DNA of 64,000 nucleotides from Streptomyces sp. B21-105. Lineage in GTDB: Bacteria; Actinomycetota; Actinomycetes; Streptomycetales; Streptomycetaceae. Below the pieces are notes generated by a model. The model was not told the origin of the DNA, did no database searches, and saw only the letters and a program-made list of their open reading frames with translations. Below are positions 26,130 to 35,289 of the stretch, in pieces; the stretch's first letter is position 1; each line of letters starts with the position of its first letter. The translations under genes and the position numbers were made by a program. The stretch is from contig NZ_JARUMJ010000001.1 of assembly GCF_036898465.1 (NCBI RefSeq), positions 9,052,001-9,116,000 on the forward strand, in the 5' to 3' direction.

Positions 26130-27687
26130 TGAGGTCCACTCCTTCCATCACGGCCACGAGGTCGTGGTCGTGCCAGCCGCGGGCTATCTCTGAGGTCACT
26201 CGGCCCTGGAACATCACCAGGACCCGGTCGCACATACGCAGGTCGTCGAGTTCGTCGGAGGCGATGAGCACTCCGGTTCCGGTCGCTGCGGTCTCCTCGA
26301 CCTTGCCGAGGAGGAACTCCTTGGAGCGCACGTCCACGCCCGCGGTCGGGTTGATCAGGACCAGCAGCTTCGGGTCGTCGGCCAGGGCGCGGGCCATGAC
26401 GACCTTCTGCTGGTTGCCGCCGGAGAGGGCGGAGACGGGCAGATCGGGTCCCGGCGTCTTGATCGCCAGGTATTCGATCATGCCTTCGGCCAGCCGGTCC
26501 CGTCGGCCGCGGCTGAGGAACCCCTTCGAGCGGAGCCGATGGGGAACGGACAGCGTGGCGTTGTCCGCGATCGACATGCCGGGCACGAATCCCTGGTGGT
26601 GGCGGTCCTCGGGGACGAATCCGGCGCCGGCGGCGAGGGCGGCGGGCACACTGCCCGGCCGGGGCCGACGCCCGGCGATCTCCACCTCGCCGGTCTCGGC
26701 GGCCCTGAGGCCCACGACGGTCTCGGCGACCTCGGTGCGACCGCTGTCGGCGGCACCCGCGAGTCCGACGATCTCCCCGGCGCCCACCTGGAAGGTGACA
26801 TCGCTGTAAGCGCCCTCAGTGCCCAGCGCCTGCACGGACAGCGCGGGCGTGGCGGTGCGGTCGAGGGTGCTCGACCGCGCCTGCAGCCGGTCGATCGCCG
26901 CTTCGCCGGTCATCGCGGCGACCAGCTCGGTGCGGGGGAGCTCGGTGACCGGCGCGGTCACGATGTGCCGGGCGTCGCGGAACACCGTCACCATGTCGCA
27001 GATCTCGTAGACCTCCTGGAGATGGTGGCTGATGAACAGGAAGGTCACGCCCTGGCGCTGCAGGTCGCGGATCCGGTCGAAGAGCCGGTTGATGGCCGCA
27101 CCGTCGAGCTGGGCGGTCGGCTCGTCGAGGATGATGAACCGGGCGCCGAAGGACAGCGCCCGGGCGATCTCCACGAACTGCCGCTGCTCCACGCTCAGAT
27201 CGCCGGCCGGGGTCTGCGGGTCGACGTCCACCGACCACGTCGACAGCAGCTCCTGCGCCCGCCGGCGCACACCCTGCCAGCTGATGAGCCGGCTGCGGCC
27301 GTGGTCGTGCCGGTTCAGGAAGACGTTCTCGGCTACGGTCAGCGTGGGGATGATCGTCGACTTCTGGTAGACGCAGGCCACGCGCTGTCGCCAGGCGTCG
27401 CGGTCCGCGAGGCGGGGTGCGGGGCTGCCGCCGAAGGTGACCGTTCCCTCGTCGGGGGCCTGCAGGCCGGTGAGGACCGACACGAGCGTCGACTTGCCGG
27501 CCCCGTTGCGGCCGACGAGCGCGTGGGTCTCGCCGGGCCTGATGGTGATCCGGGCGCCGTCGAGGGCCACCGTCGGACCGAATCGTTTGACTATGCCCGT
27601 CGCCTCGACGACGGGCGGGCCCACCTGGGACCGTCCGTCGTCCGCCGGGGCGGGCGCGGGGCTGACTGCTTGCTCCCCGTCGCTCAT
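26122..27687 (-). CDS. Sugar ABC transporter ATP-binding protein, two NBDs (RbsA/MglA type)
   Basis: 521 aa from the ATG at 27687; longer frame upstream is ignored because it crosses the intergenic gap. NBD1: Walker A GRNGAGKST, signature LSVEQRQFVEIARAL, Walker B RFIILDEPTAQLD. NBD2: degenerate Walker A (GAADSGRTEVAE), signature LSGGNQQKVVMARAL, LLVLINPTAGVDV in place of the usual DEP. The degeneracy of the second site is normal in this family. It lies 49 bp after the binding-protein gene. Confidence 0.92.
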   Translation of the reverse strand: MSDGEQAVSPAPAPADDGRSQVGPPVVEATGIVKRFGPTVALDGARITIRPGETHALVGRNGAGKSTLVSVLTGLQAPDEGTVTFGGSPAPRLADRDAWRQRVACVYQKSTIIPTLTVAENVFLNRHDHGRSRLISWQGVRRRAQELLSTWSVDVDPQTPAGDLSVEQRQFVEIARALSFGARFIILDEPTAQLDGAAINRLFDRIRDLQRQGVTFLFISHHLQEVYEICDMVTVFRDARHIVTAPVTELPRTELVAAMTGEAAIDRLQARSSTLDRTATPALSVQALGTEGAYSDVTFQVGAGEIVGLAGAADSGRTEVAETVVGLRAAETGEVEIAGRRPRPGSVPAALAAGAGFVPEDRHHQGFVPGMSIADNATLSVPHRLRSKGFLSRGRRDRLAEGMIEYLAIKTPGPDLPVSALSGGNQQKVVMARALADDPKLLVLINPTAGVDVRSKEFLLGKVEETAATGTGVLIASDELDDLRMCDRVLVMFQGRVTSEIARGWHDHDLVAVMEGVDLNA

Positions 27688-27736
27688 CACAACCGCCTTG
27701 TGCTCGTTAGCCGTTGGGTGCCTGAAACAGGGCAGG

Positions 27737-28801
27737 TCAGCCGAGGTTGTTGCCCCACAGGGAGGTGTCGTCGCTCTTGACGCTGGGCACGCCGCCATAG
27801 GTGCCGCCGTCGGCCGTGACCAGCGGGGCGGAGAGCTGGTCCTCGAGCAGTCCGTCACGGACCTGGATGATGGTGCTGTTGTGGTCGGTCTTGCCGGGCT
27901 TGAAGGTCTTCCCGTCGATCGCGGCCTTCAGGTAGTACAGGGCGTACTTGGCGTAGAGGTCGGCCGGCTGGGAGACGGTGGCGTCGATCTTGCCCGCGGC
28001 GATCGACTTGAGCTCCTCGGGGATGCCGTCGTTGGAGACGACGAACACGTGCTTCTTGTTCTTCGGGTCGACCAGCAGGCCCTTCTGCTTGAGGACCTGG
28101 AGCGTGCCGGACAGGGCGAAGCTGGACTGCATGTAGATGCCCTTGATGTCCGGGTGCTGGGTCAGACGCGTCTGGAGTTTCTGTGCGGCGACGGCGCCGT
28201 CCCAGTTGGTGGCCTCACCGAACACCTTGATGTCCGGGTAGTCCTTCTTCATGCAGTCGTTGAACGCCTCGGTGCGGTCGCGGCCGTTGATGGAGTCGAG
28301 GCCGCCCTGGAGCATGACGACCTTGCCCTTGCCGCCGAGCTTGGTGCCGAGGTACTGGCAGGCATTCTCGCCGTAGGCGCGGTTGTCGGCGCGCACGACC
28401 ATGAACACCTTGCCGCTGTCGGGGCGGGTGTCGATGGCGACGACGGGGATCTTCTTCGCCTCCAGCTGCGCCAGCGTCGGCGCGATGGCGGCGGTGTCCT
28501 GCGGGGCCATGGCGAGACCCTTGACGCCTTGGCTGATGAAGGTCTGGGCGTTGGCGGTGAGCTTGGCGACGTCGTTCTGCGAGTTGGTGGTCTTCAGGTC
28601 CAGGCCCACCTCCTTGGCGTACTGGGGCGTGTACTTGATGTACGAGTTCCAGAAGTCGGTGTCGGAGCGGGGGTAGTCGACGCCGACCAGCGGCGTGCCA
28701 CTCGCCGACGCCGCGGTGGTGGAGCCGCTGCTGCAGGCGCTGAGCAGCGCCAGTGCGCAGAGGGCGGAGGCGGTGGTGCAGAGGGCGGTCTTGAGTCTCA
28801 T
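27737..28801 (-). CDS. Sugar-binding lipoprotein of the ABC transporter
   Basis: 354 aa. Basic start, hydrophobic helix and lipobox LLSACSSG place it as a lipoprotein on the outer face of the membrane. The type-I periplasmic binding fold of the RbsB family is visible in GVDYPRSDTDFWNSY, AQTFISQGVKGLAMAPQDT and GGLDSINGRDRTEAF. As first gene of the operon, just after a long promoter region, it is likely the most strongly expressed. Fucose is the inferred ligand. Confidence 0.9.
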   Translation of the reverse strand: MRLKTALCTTASALCALALLSACSSGSTTAASASGTPLVGVDYPRSDTDFWNSYIKYTPQYAKEVGLDLKTTNSQNDVAKLTANAQTFISQGVKGLAMAPQDTAAIAPTLAQLEAKKIPVVAIDTRPDSGKVFMVVRADNRAYGENACQYLGTKLGGKGKVVMLQGGLDSINGRDRTEAFNDCMKKDYPDIKVFGEATNWDGAVAAQKLQTRLTQHPDIKGIYMQSSFALSGTLQVLKQKGLLVDPKNKKHVFVVSNDGIPEELKSIAAGKIDATVSQPADLYAKYALYYLKAAIDGKTFKPGKTDHNSTIIQVRDGLLEDQLSAPLVTADGGTYGGVPSVKSDDTSLWGNNLG

Positions 28802-29660
28802 CGGTACTTCCTCGCGCTGGTCCCGGAGCGGGGGATTGTTTCGCCGGTGCGACCACTGTGTGTCGTCCGCGGAGAGATGGGATGTTTATAGATGCCGCTC
28901 AGTGGTGCTGTCTAGAGCGGGATGAAAAATCCCCTGACCAAGGTAGGTGTTTGATCTTGCGGTCCTCGCCAGGCGACCCCTTGTAGGTCAATCCATCCCA
29001 TCAATGATGCGCTTCTGTGATGCACTGGCGCTTGCGCTCGTACCCTTTGGGTGCTTTTGTGCTGCCGGAGTCAGGCCGCCGTGAGCCGTCGGACTCCGAC
29101 GGGCTGCCCTTCCTGGCCGGCGCCACTGACGACGACCACCGGATGGCCTTCGCGCCGTCGCCCGGTGGATCTGGGGCAGCCGCACATCACCTGGTGCCGC
29201 GGGGCGCGGCGGCTGGGCAGGGTGGCGCAGTCGGCCGCGAGGCGAGGGTGGTCTGCGGGGACCGGGAGGAGGGACTGCCCGCCGACGGCGAGCGAGGTGT
29301 CGCCGCCGGATGGCGACGACGCGGATGACGCCTTCGCAGCCGAATGCGCCGTACCCGAACCTGCGCGGCACCTCCGAGGCATCGCGCCCCGCTTCTCTGC
29401 GAAACATGGCATGTCTACGGCAGAATAAACCGTCGCTTAGGTGAATAAAAGGGCCTAAGTTTCTCCCTGGGTGAGCACTTTCATCCGCTTACCTGTTGAC
29501 ACGGAGCAGTTACGTCATCGAACTTCATGCGTAACATCCGGCACTTGGAGCCCAGAGCGAGGGCCGCGCCTGAAGCCCTTGGGACCGCAGGTCCTCGGGC
29601 TGTCGCCCAAACCACCTCACCCCGACACATCAGAGTCACCCGAAACCCGGGAGTACACCC
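28802..29660. promoter_or_regulatory. Divergent promoter region of the fucose operon and fucosidase
   Basis: About 860 bp without a convincing gene; frames at 28988-29412 look compositional. AT-rich patches lie at ~28880-28960 (near the operon) and ~29410-29500 (near the fucosidase). An inverted repeat CTTAGG-N12-CCTAAG lies at 29436-29459. TTGACA at 29496 could be the -35 of the fucosidase, though no good -10 follows at 17 bp. The FadR-type regulator at 17040 is the expected trans-acting factor. No repeat shared between both ends was found by eye. Confidence 0.45.
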
Positions 29661-31613
29661 ATGCCGTCAGGAAGAAGACTGTCCCGTCGTACCCTGCTGG
29701 GCGCTGCGGGCGCCGCTGCAGCCGCGAGCGCGCTGCCCGTGGTTCCCGGCTTCTCCCGCCTGCTCACTCAGGCCGCCGCCGCGGATACGCAGACCAATCT
29801 GAGCAAGCTGGTGGACATGCGGTTCGGCATGTTCAACCACTTCAGCCTGGGAACGTTCACCAACGAGGAGTGGGCGGCCCCGAACCAGAGCCCCGCCCTG
29901 TTCGCCCCCCCGAGTGTGGACTGCGCGCAGTGGGCCGCGGCGGCCGCGGCCGCGAAGATGAGCTATGGCGTCCTGACGACCAAGCATCATGACGGCTTCG
30001 CGCTCTGGCCGACCGCCTACAGCACGCAGAGCGTCGCCAACAGCGGCTACAAGCACGATGTCGTGCAGGCGTACTGCGACGCGTTCCGGGCGCAGGGTCT
30101 GAAGGTCGGGTTCTACTACTCGATCTGGGACCGCACCTTCAGCGTCGAGGCATGGGAAAGCCGGCACGGGGTGAGCGGGCTCGACACAAGTGACGCGATC
30201 GAGCCCAAGGACATGACGTTCGTCCTGAACCAGATCACCGAGTTGCTGACGAACTACGGCACGATCGACGTGTTCATCACCGACGGCTGGGCCTGGCAGA
30301 TGGGCCAGCAGGCCCTCTCGTACCAGCGGATACGTGAGCACGTGCGGTCGCTTCAGCCCGACATCGTGATGATCGACCACGGGGCACTGTCCGTCCCCTG
30401 GCTCGGGGACGCCATCTACTTCGAGGAGCCGCTCGGCGTCACGGCACCACCCGGCAACACCTACGCCGGCATGCAGGGGCAGACGATCAGCAACGGCTGG
30501 TTCTGGCACCCCTCCACCCCGACCGAAGGTCTGATGAGCCAGTCGGCGATCCTGTCGCATCTCTCCGACCTTGAGACGAAGTACACCTCGTTCATCCTCA
30601 ACTGCCCGCCCAACCGCAACGGCCGGCTCGACACCAACATCGTCAACCGGCTCGCCGGGGTCGGCGCGGCCTGGAGCCCGAATCCGCGCCCAGCGCTGCC
30701 CCCCCAGCCGTTGCGCGTCGAGCACCCGGTCACACCGGTCAACGCCTACGCCACCGCCTTCCGCACCGGCGAGGGGCCGCTCAACGCCATCGACGGACTC
30801 AGTGACCGCGGCTACGAAACCTGCTGGTCCACCTGGGGCCTCGCGACGTCGCTGCCGCACTCGATCACGATCGACCTGGGCGGGGTGTGGAGCAACGTCT
30901 CCAGCCTCGAGTACCTGCCCAAACAGTGGAACCGGAACAACTCCACCGACGGCGACATCACCTCGTACACCATCTCCACCAGCACCGACGGCGTCACCTT
31001 CACCCAGGTCGCCGCCGGCAACTGGGCCGGCGACCGTACGGTGAAACTGGCCGAGTGGACCGCGCGCTCCGTGGGCTTCGTCCGAATCCGGGCCACCGCC
31101 GCCACCGGCGGGTACGCCAATATGGGCGGTGTCAGGATCGGTGGCAGGACCGCCAAGCCTGCTCTGGTCTCCCGGCTGTTCCCCAGTACCTCCACGGTCT
31201 ACCGGCTGGTCGCGAGGCATAGCGGCAAGGTCGCCGACGTGTACAGCCTCGGTACCGCCAACGGAACCAACATCCAGCAGTGGCCCTGGCTGAACAACGG
31301 CGCCCAGAAGTGGACCCTCGTCTCCACCGGAGACGGCTACTACGAGGTCCGCAACATCAACAGCGGCAAACTCATGGAAGTCGCCGGCCTGTCCCGGGCG
31401 GAGGGCGGGAACGTGGCCCTGTGGTCGGACGACAACGTCCCCCAGCAGCACTGGGCCATCACTCCCACCGGTGACGGCTACTACTTCCTCACCAACCGGC
31501 TCAGCGGCCTGGCACTCACCGTCAACGCGGGCTCCACCGCTGACGGAGCCAACATCGAGCAGGCAACGTACAACGGGTCCACACACCAGCAGTGGCAGAT
31601 CGCCACGGTCTGA
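29661..31613 (+). CDS. Secreted GH29 alpha-L-fucosidase with CBM32-like and ricin-type lectin modules
   Basis: 650 aa. Twin-arginine leader (GRRLSRRTLLGAAGAAAAAS) to about residue 42. GH29 catalytic domain ~45-345: FGMFNHFSLGTFTNEEW, VLTTKHHDGFALWPT, and DVFITDGWAW, whose Asp fits the GH29 nucleophile. Residues ~355-500 form an F5/8 type C (CBM32-like) domain (SLPHSITIDLGGVWSNVSSL). Residues ~515-650 form a ricin B/CBM13-like trefoil with QW repeats (TNIQQWPW, HQQWQIATV). It should release L-fucose from glycans outside the cell. It is divergent from the uptake operon and followed by a strong terminator. Confidence 0.92.
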   Translation: MPSGRRLSRRTLLGAAGAAAAASALPVVPGFSRLLTQAAAADTQTNLSKLVDMRFGMFNHFSLGTFTNEEWAAPNQSPALFAPPSVDCAQWAAAAAAAKMSYGVLTTKHHDGFALWPTAYSTQSVANSGYKHDVVQAYCDAFRAQGLKVGFYYSIWDRTFSVEAWESRHGVSGLDTSDAIEPKDMTFVLNQITELLTNYGTIDVFITDGWAWQMGQQALSYQRIREHVRSLQPDIVMIDHGALSVPWLGDAIYFEEPLGVTAPPGNTYAGMQGQTISNGWFWHPSTPTEGLMSQSAILSHLSDLETKYTSFILNCPPNRNGRLDTNIVNRLAGVGAAWSPNPRPALPPQPLRVEHPVTPVNAYATAFRTGEGPLNAIDGLSDRGYETCWSTWGLATSLPHSITIDLGGVWSNVSSLEYLPKQWNRNNSTDGDITSYTISTSTDGVTFTQVAAGNWAGDRTVKLAEWTARSVGFVRIRATAATGGYANMGGVRIGGRTAKPALVSRLFPSTSTVYRLVARHSGKVADVYSLGTANGTNIQQWPWLNNGAQKWTLVSTGDGYYEVRNINSGKLMEVAGLSRAEGGNVALWSDDNVPQQHWAITPTGDGYYFLTNRLSGLALTVNAGSTADGANIEQATYNGSTHQQWQIATV

Positions 31614-31706
31614 CGCGTGCGGCCGACCGGCGGGGGGAGGCAGGGTACGCACTGACCTCCGGCCCGCTCCTCCTCGGCCTGCGAGGGGCAGCGGTGGCGG
31701 CCCCCT

Positions 31707-31740
31707 GCGGGCGCGAGGCGCCCAGGCGCCTCGCGCCCGC
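31707..31740 (+). terminator. Perfect 15-bp stem terminator after the fucosidase gene
   Basis: GCGGGCGCGAGGCGC pairs perfectly with GCGCCTCGCGCCCGC across a CCAG loop, 94 bp after the fucosidase stop codon. There is no T-run, as usual for actinomycetes. Confidence 0.75.
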
Positions 31741-32338
31741 TGAATGCGTGCCTGATTCCATCATTTCTCCGAGCACGTCACCATCAACGTCCGGCTGTAC
31801 GGCTGTACTTCAGGGTTTCACTCAGGCCCCCACTCCTGCCGTACATCAACGCCGCTCTCACGCCGTCCGCGCACACTGCTTCCCCGCACTCGGCGACATG
31901 ACCGGCGCCACCGTCCACCTCGCCGGCTCCGGGGCCGCCGACTCGGCCTGCGCCGACGGGGCCGCGCTGGTCCAGTAGACCTGCGGAAGCCGGCTCGGCC
32001 AGCAGTCCACGCTGCGGAGCGTCGGCGCTGTCATCTCGCCCCACTTCCGGCCCCGCCGCCATCTGATGCCCGCCCACGACTACCGAGCCGAGATGACCGT
32101 CCGCTTCGCCATCTGGGAGCAGATCACCGGCGTCGCCGGTCTTGCCACCGCGACCTGAGCAGGCCGGCTCCCAATCCCACCCTGCCCCGACGCGCCGTCA
32201 GGCAGTCACAGCCAACCACGTGACAACGCCGCCCGGACGGGCTGACGTTGCGCCTCCGAGCTGACACCTCGTGAAGCCGCCTTGTCAGCGGCCGCCTGGG
32301 AGCCCGGCGTGCGCTGGGCGTGCTGGCTGTCGGGTGAT
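31741..32338. other. Decayed region, no gene recognised
   Basis: Plus-strand frames contain coding-like scraps (MTGATVHLAGSGAADSACAD to a stop at 31976, and DYRAEMTVRFAIWEQITG to a stop at 32158). They suggest the eroded end of one protein gene broken by a stop or frameshift. I could not identify it. Confidence 0.35.
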
Positions 32339-32758
32339 TCAGGCCGGGGCGGCCTGCTCATGGCGGGCGGTGCCGAGCCGGGCGCGGAGGGTGGCGGCGA
32401 AGTCTTCGGCGCGGGCCAGTTGGACGCGCAGGTCCTCGATCTTCTGGGCGGCGGCCTGCTCGTAGGTCTCTATCCGCTCCAGGAGTGCTTGCCGCTCGTC
32501 GATGCCGGCCGGCTCGTAGGAGTCGAGGCGGTCGGTGGCGTCCAGGAGGTCGCGCATTTCGTCCAGGGTGAAGCCGAGGGGCTTCATGCGGCGGATGACC
32601 ATGAGGCGGGCGATGTCGGCCTCGGTGTAAAGGCGGAAGCCGCCCTGCGAACGGGCGGAGGGGATGACCAGGCCGGTCTCTTCGTAGTGCCGGATGGTGC
32701 GCAGGGACAACTCGGTCCGTGCGGCGACCTCGCCGATCTGCATGTGCTTGTCGTCCAC
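32339..32758 (-). CDS. MerR-family transcriptional regulator
   Basis: 139 aa from the GTG at 32758; a nearby ATG (MQIGEVA) five codons in is equally plausible. N-terminal HTH MQIGEVAARTELSLRTIRHY, wing SQGGFRLYTEADIARL, dimer helix RQALLERIETYEQAAAQKIE. No C-terminal ligand cysteines. A MerR-type dyad lies 59 bp upstream. It is divergent from the SulP transporter gene and may control it and itself. Confidence 0.9.
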   Translation of the reverse strand: MDDKHMQIGEVAARTELSLRTIRHYEETGLVIPSARSQGGFRLYTEADIARLMVIRRMKPLGFTLDEMRDLLDATDRLDSYEPAGIDERQALLERIETYEQAAAQKIEDLRVQLARAEDFAATLRARLGTARHEQAAPA

Positions 32759-32816
32759 GCCCGTGGTCCTGGCCCTTCCCCTTGTGGCGGGCCGCGTCCC
32801 GTGCGACCCCACCCAC

Positions 32817-32840
32817 CTCTACTTTAACGTTAGGGTAGAG
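32817..32840. promoter_or_regulatory. MerR-type operator dyad
   Basis: CTCTAC-N12-GTAGAG with a perfect TAACGTTA palindrome at the centre. The long dyad with an AT-centred core is typical of MerR operators placed in an over-long promoter spacer. It is 59 bp from the merR-like start and ~320 bp from the SulP start. Confidence 0.7.
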
Positions 32841-33163
32841 TTGTTGCCGGTGAGGGCGGCCCGGGCTGCCCCGCCACTGCCGTTCCGGGGCCGATGGTGC
32901 CCCCGGCGAAGATCCGATTCATGCAGGAGAGAGAGCGTGCGCGAGCCCTTGACGCCGATCGCCGCCGCCTGCCCGCCGTGACCCTTCGCCCGCGGATGTG
33001 AGCTGCCCGGCCGCCAGTGTGTGCCACCTGCCTCGCGTCCCCTTTTCGACTTCCGGCCCGCTGTGCGGGCCGTCCGCGGGGCGCCGACCTGGTCCCTGCG
33101 CGTCCTTCCCGCACACCCCGGCCTGCCGATGGGGGTGCCCGAGCACGACAGGTACGCATCTCC
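32841..33163. other. Long untranslated stretch before the SulP gene
   Basis: 323 bp without a supported gene. The SulP frame is open back to a GTG at 33017, but that part is Arg/Pro/Cys-rich and unlike the family, so it is treated as leader. Confidence 0.4.
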
Positions 33164-34666
33164 TTGTCTTCTGCTGCTGTGACTCCCGCCGCGCGGCTGC
33201 GAGGCCTCAAGCCCGACTGGATTGCCGACCCGAAGGTCTGGCGCACCGAGGTCCTGGCCGGCCTGGTCGTCGCCCTGGCCCTGATTCCCGAGGCGATCTC
33301 GTTCTCGATCATCGCCGGGGTCGACCCGGCGATCGGTCTGTTCGCTTCGTTCACCATGGCCGTGACCATCTCCATCGTCGGCGGCCGCCGCGCGATGATC
33401 TCCGCCGCGACCGGCGCCGTCGCGCTGGTCATCGCCCCGCTGAACCGTGAGCACGGCTTCGGCTACCTGGTCGCCGCCGTCATCCTGGCCGGCGTCATCC
33501 AGGTCGCCTTGGGCGCGCTCGGGGTGGCCAAGCTGATGCGGTTCGTGCCCCGTTCGGTGATGGTCGGCTTCGTCAACGCCCTCGCCATCCTGATCTTCAT
33601 GGCGCAGATCCCAGAGATGCACGACGTGCCGTGGCCCGTCTATCCGCTGATCATCGGCGGTCTCGCGCTGATGGTGTTCTTCCCGAAGGTCACCAAGGTG
33701 ATCCCGGCCCCGCTCGTCTCCATCGTCATCCTCACCGTCATCACCGTCGCCGCCGCGATCGCCGTGCCGACCGTCGGAGACAAGGGCGCCCTGCCGTCCT
33801 CCCTGCCCGTGCCCGGCCTGCCCGACGTTCCGTTCACGATGGCCACCCTGACCACCATCGCCCCCTACGCCCTCGCGATGGCACTGGTGGGCCTGATGGA
33901 GTCACTGATGACCGCCAAGCTCGTCGACGACATCACCGACACCCACTCCTCCAAGACCCGCGAGTCCATCGGCCAGGGCATCGCCAACATCGTCACCGGG
34001 TTCTTCGGCGGCATGGGCGGCTGCGCCATGATCGGCCAGACCATGATCAACGTGAAGGTGTCCGGCGCCCGCACCCGCCTGTCCACGTTCCTGGCGGGCT
34101 CGTTCCTGATGGTGCTGTGCATCGTCTTCGGACCGGTCGTCTCCGACATCCCGATGGCCGCCCTGGTCGCGGTGATGGTGATGGTGTCGTTCGCAACGTT
34201 CGACTGGCACTCCATCGCCCCCAAGACCCTCAAGCGGATGCCGGCCGGGGAGATCGCCGTCATGGTCATCACCGTGGCCTGCGTGGTCGCCACCTCTAAC
34301 CTCGCCATCGGCGTCGTCGTCGGCTCCGTCACCGCGATGGTCATCTTCGCCAAGCGCGTCGCCCACCTCGCCAACGTCACCTCCGTCACCGACCCCGACC
34401 ACGCCACGGTGGTGTACTCGGTGACCGGCGAGCTGTTCTTCGCTTCCTCCAACGACCTCGTCGGCCAGTTCGACTACGCCACCGACCCGGACAGGATCGT
34501 CATCGACCTGAGCGCGGCGCACGTCTGGGACGCCTCCTCCGTCGCCGCCCTGGACGCGATCGAGACCAAGTACGCCCAGCGCGGCAAGACGGTAGAAATC
34601 ATCGGCCTCAACGACCCCAGCGCCGACCTCCACGGCAAGCTCACCGGCGAACTCACCAGCCACTGA
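33164..34666 (+). CDS. SulP-family anion transporter with STAS domain
   Basis: About 500 aa from a TTG at 33164; a GTG at 33179 is an equally good start. About ten or more membrane segments, beginning EVLAGLVVALALIPEAISFS, the SulP signature region. GFFGGMGGCAMIGQTMINVK is the conserved transport motif (TM8-9). Residues ~400-500 form a cytosolic STAS domain (VYSVTGELFFASSNDL, IVIDLSAAHVWDASSVAALD). It imports sulfate, bicarbonate or a similar anion; no carbonic anhydrase or sulfur gene is next to it to decide. Confidence 0.88.
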   Translation: MSSAAVTPAARLRGLKPDWIADPKVWRTEVLAGLVVALALIPEAISFSIIAGVDPAIGLFASFTMAVTISIVGGRRAMISAATGAVALVIAPLNREHGFGYLVAAVILAGVIQVALGALGVAKLMRFVPRSVMVGFVNALAILIFMAQIPEMHDVPWPVYPLIIGGLALMVFFPKVTKVIPAPLVSIVILTVITVAAAIAVPTVGDKGALPSSLPVPGLPDVPFTMATLTTIAPYALAMALVGLMESLMTAKLVDDITDTHSSKTRESIGQGIANIVTGFFGGMGGCAMIGQTMINVKVSGARTRLSTFLAGSFLMVLCIVFGPVVSDIPMAALVAVMVMVSFATFDWHSIAPKTLKRMPAGEIAVMVITVACVVATSNLAIGVVVGSVTAMVIFAKRVAHLANVTSVTDPDHATVVYSVTGELFFASSNDLVGQFDYATDPDRIVIDLSAAHVWDASSVAALDAIETKYAQRGKTVEIIGLNDPSADLHGKLTGELTSH

Positions 34667-34927
34667 CCTCACCACTGTGACGGCCGCATCGGAGACGTCG
34701 GTTCTCCTTGGACGGCCATCACCGTGTCCGGTGAAAACAGAGGAACGCCAGACGGGGAGGCCGCTCAGCATCGAACGTTTTACAGTCCCCGGCTCAACAA
34801 TGTGCCGAAGCACGACAGGTGTCACCCACAACTCGCACAGACCTGCGATTTTGTGGCGGTGAGGCACCGCAGTTGTCATCAGGGCGGCACGCTACTTGTC
34901 CCTGTCAGCCAGGGAGGCGGGGTGCTG

Positions 34928-35182
34928 TCACCGCCAGCCCACGCTCGTCGGCTGAGCGCTCCAGTCGGCTCGCAAGAGCACCGGCACCGGGCCGGTGCCC
35001 ATGCTCCGCAGTACCTCTTCCGCAGGGCGGTTGTTGCGGGCAGCCAGCCGCGTCACGTACGAGCCGGTGGACTCGCCCTGCAAAACCGCAGCCGCAGGTG
35101 CACCCGGCGCCGCCCCAGCCATTCGTCCCGCTTCCCCGCCACGGCGGCGTCCTCCCTCCGGGAATGTCCGGCTGCGGCTCAT
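34928..35182 (-). pseudogene. Possible TniQ-like fragment in a gene-poor gap
   Basis: The only coding-like piece between 34667 and 35289 is a minus-strand frame with LQGESTGSYVTRLAARNNRP then AEEVLRSM. This recalls the 'PGEsxxSyxxRLAxxnxxp' start of TniQ-family transposition proteins. No catalytic transposase is near, and the frame ends early at 34928 (GWR-stop). Upstream of it (34700-34900) are AT-richer patches without a gene. Confidence 0.35.
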
Positions 35183-35289
35183 CTAACTCCCGCCGCTCGG
35201 GGCAGGCAGCTCAGGCTGACCAAACGGTCCGAACTGGTGCCCCCTTCTGGAGCGCGAGCAGTTCGTCCTGGCGCACCTTGACGACAACG

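Noticed and set aside
28988..29412. Genes in the fucose promoter region
   Set aside because: Overlapping frames on both strands with shadow-like composition, no ribosome sites and no motifs.
29667..31652. Minus-strand ORF of 661 codons opposite the fucosidase
   Set aside because: Antisense shadow; the plus-strand protein has clear GH29 and lectin motifs.
34928..35182. Tn7-like transposon or CRISPR-associated transposon from the TniQ-like scrap
   Set aside because: No TnsA/B/C or Cas genes nearby; a single short weak resemblance.
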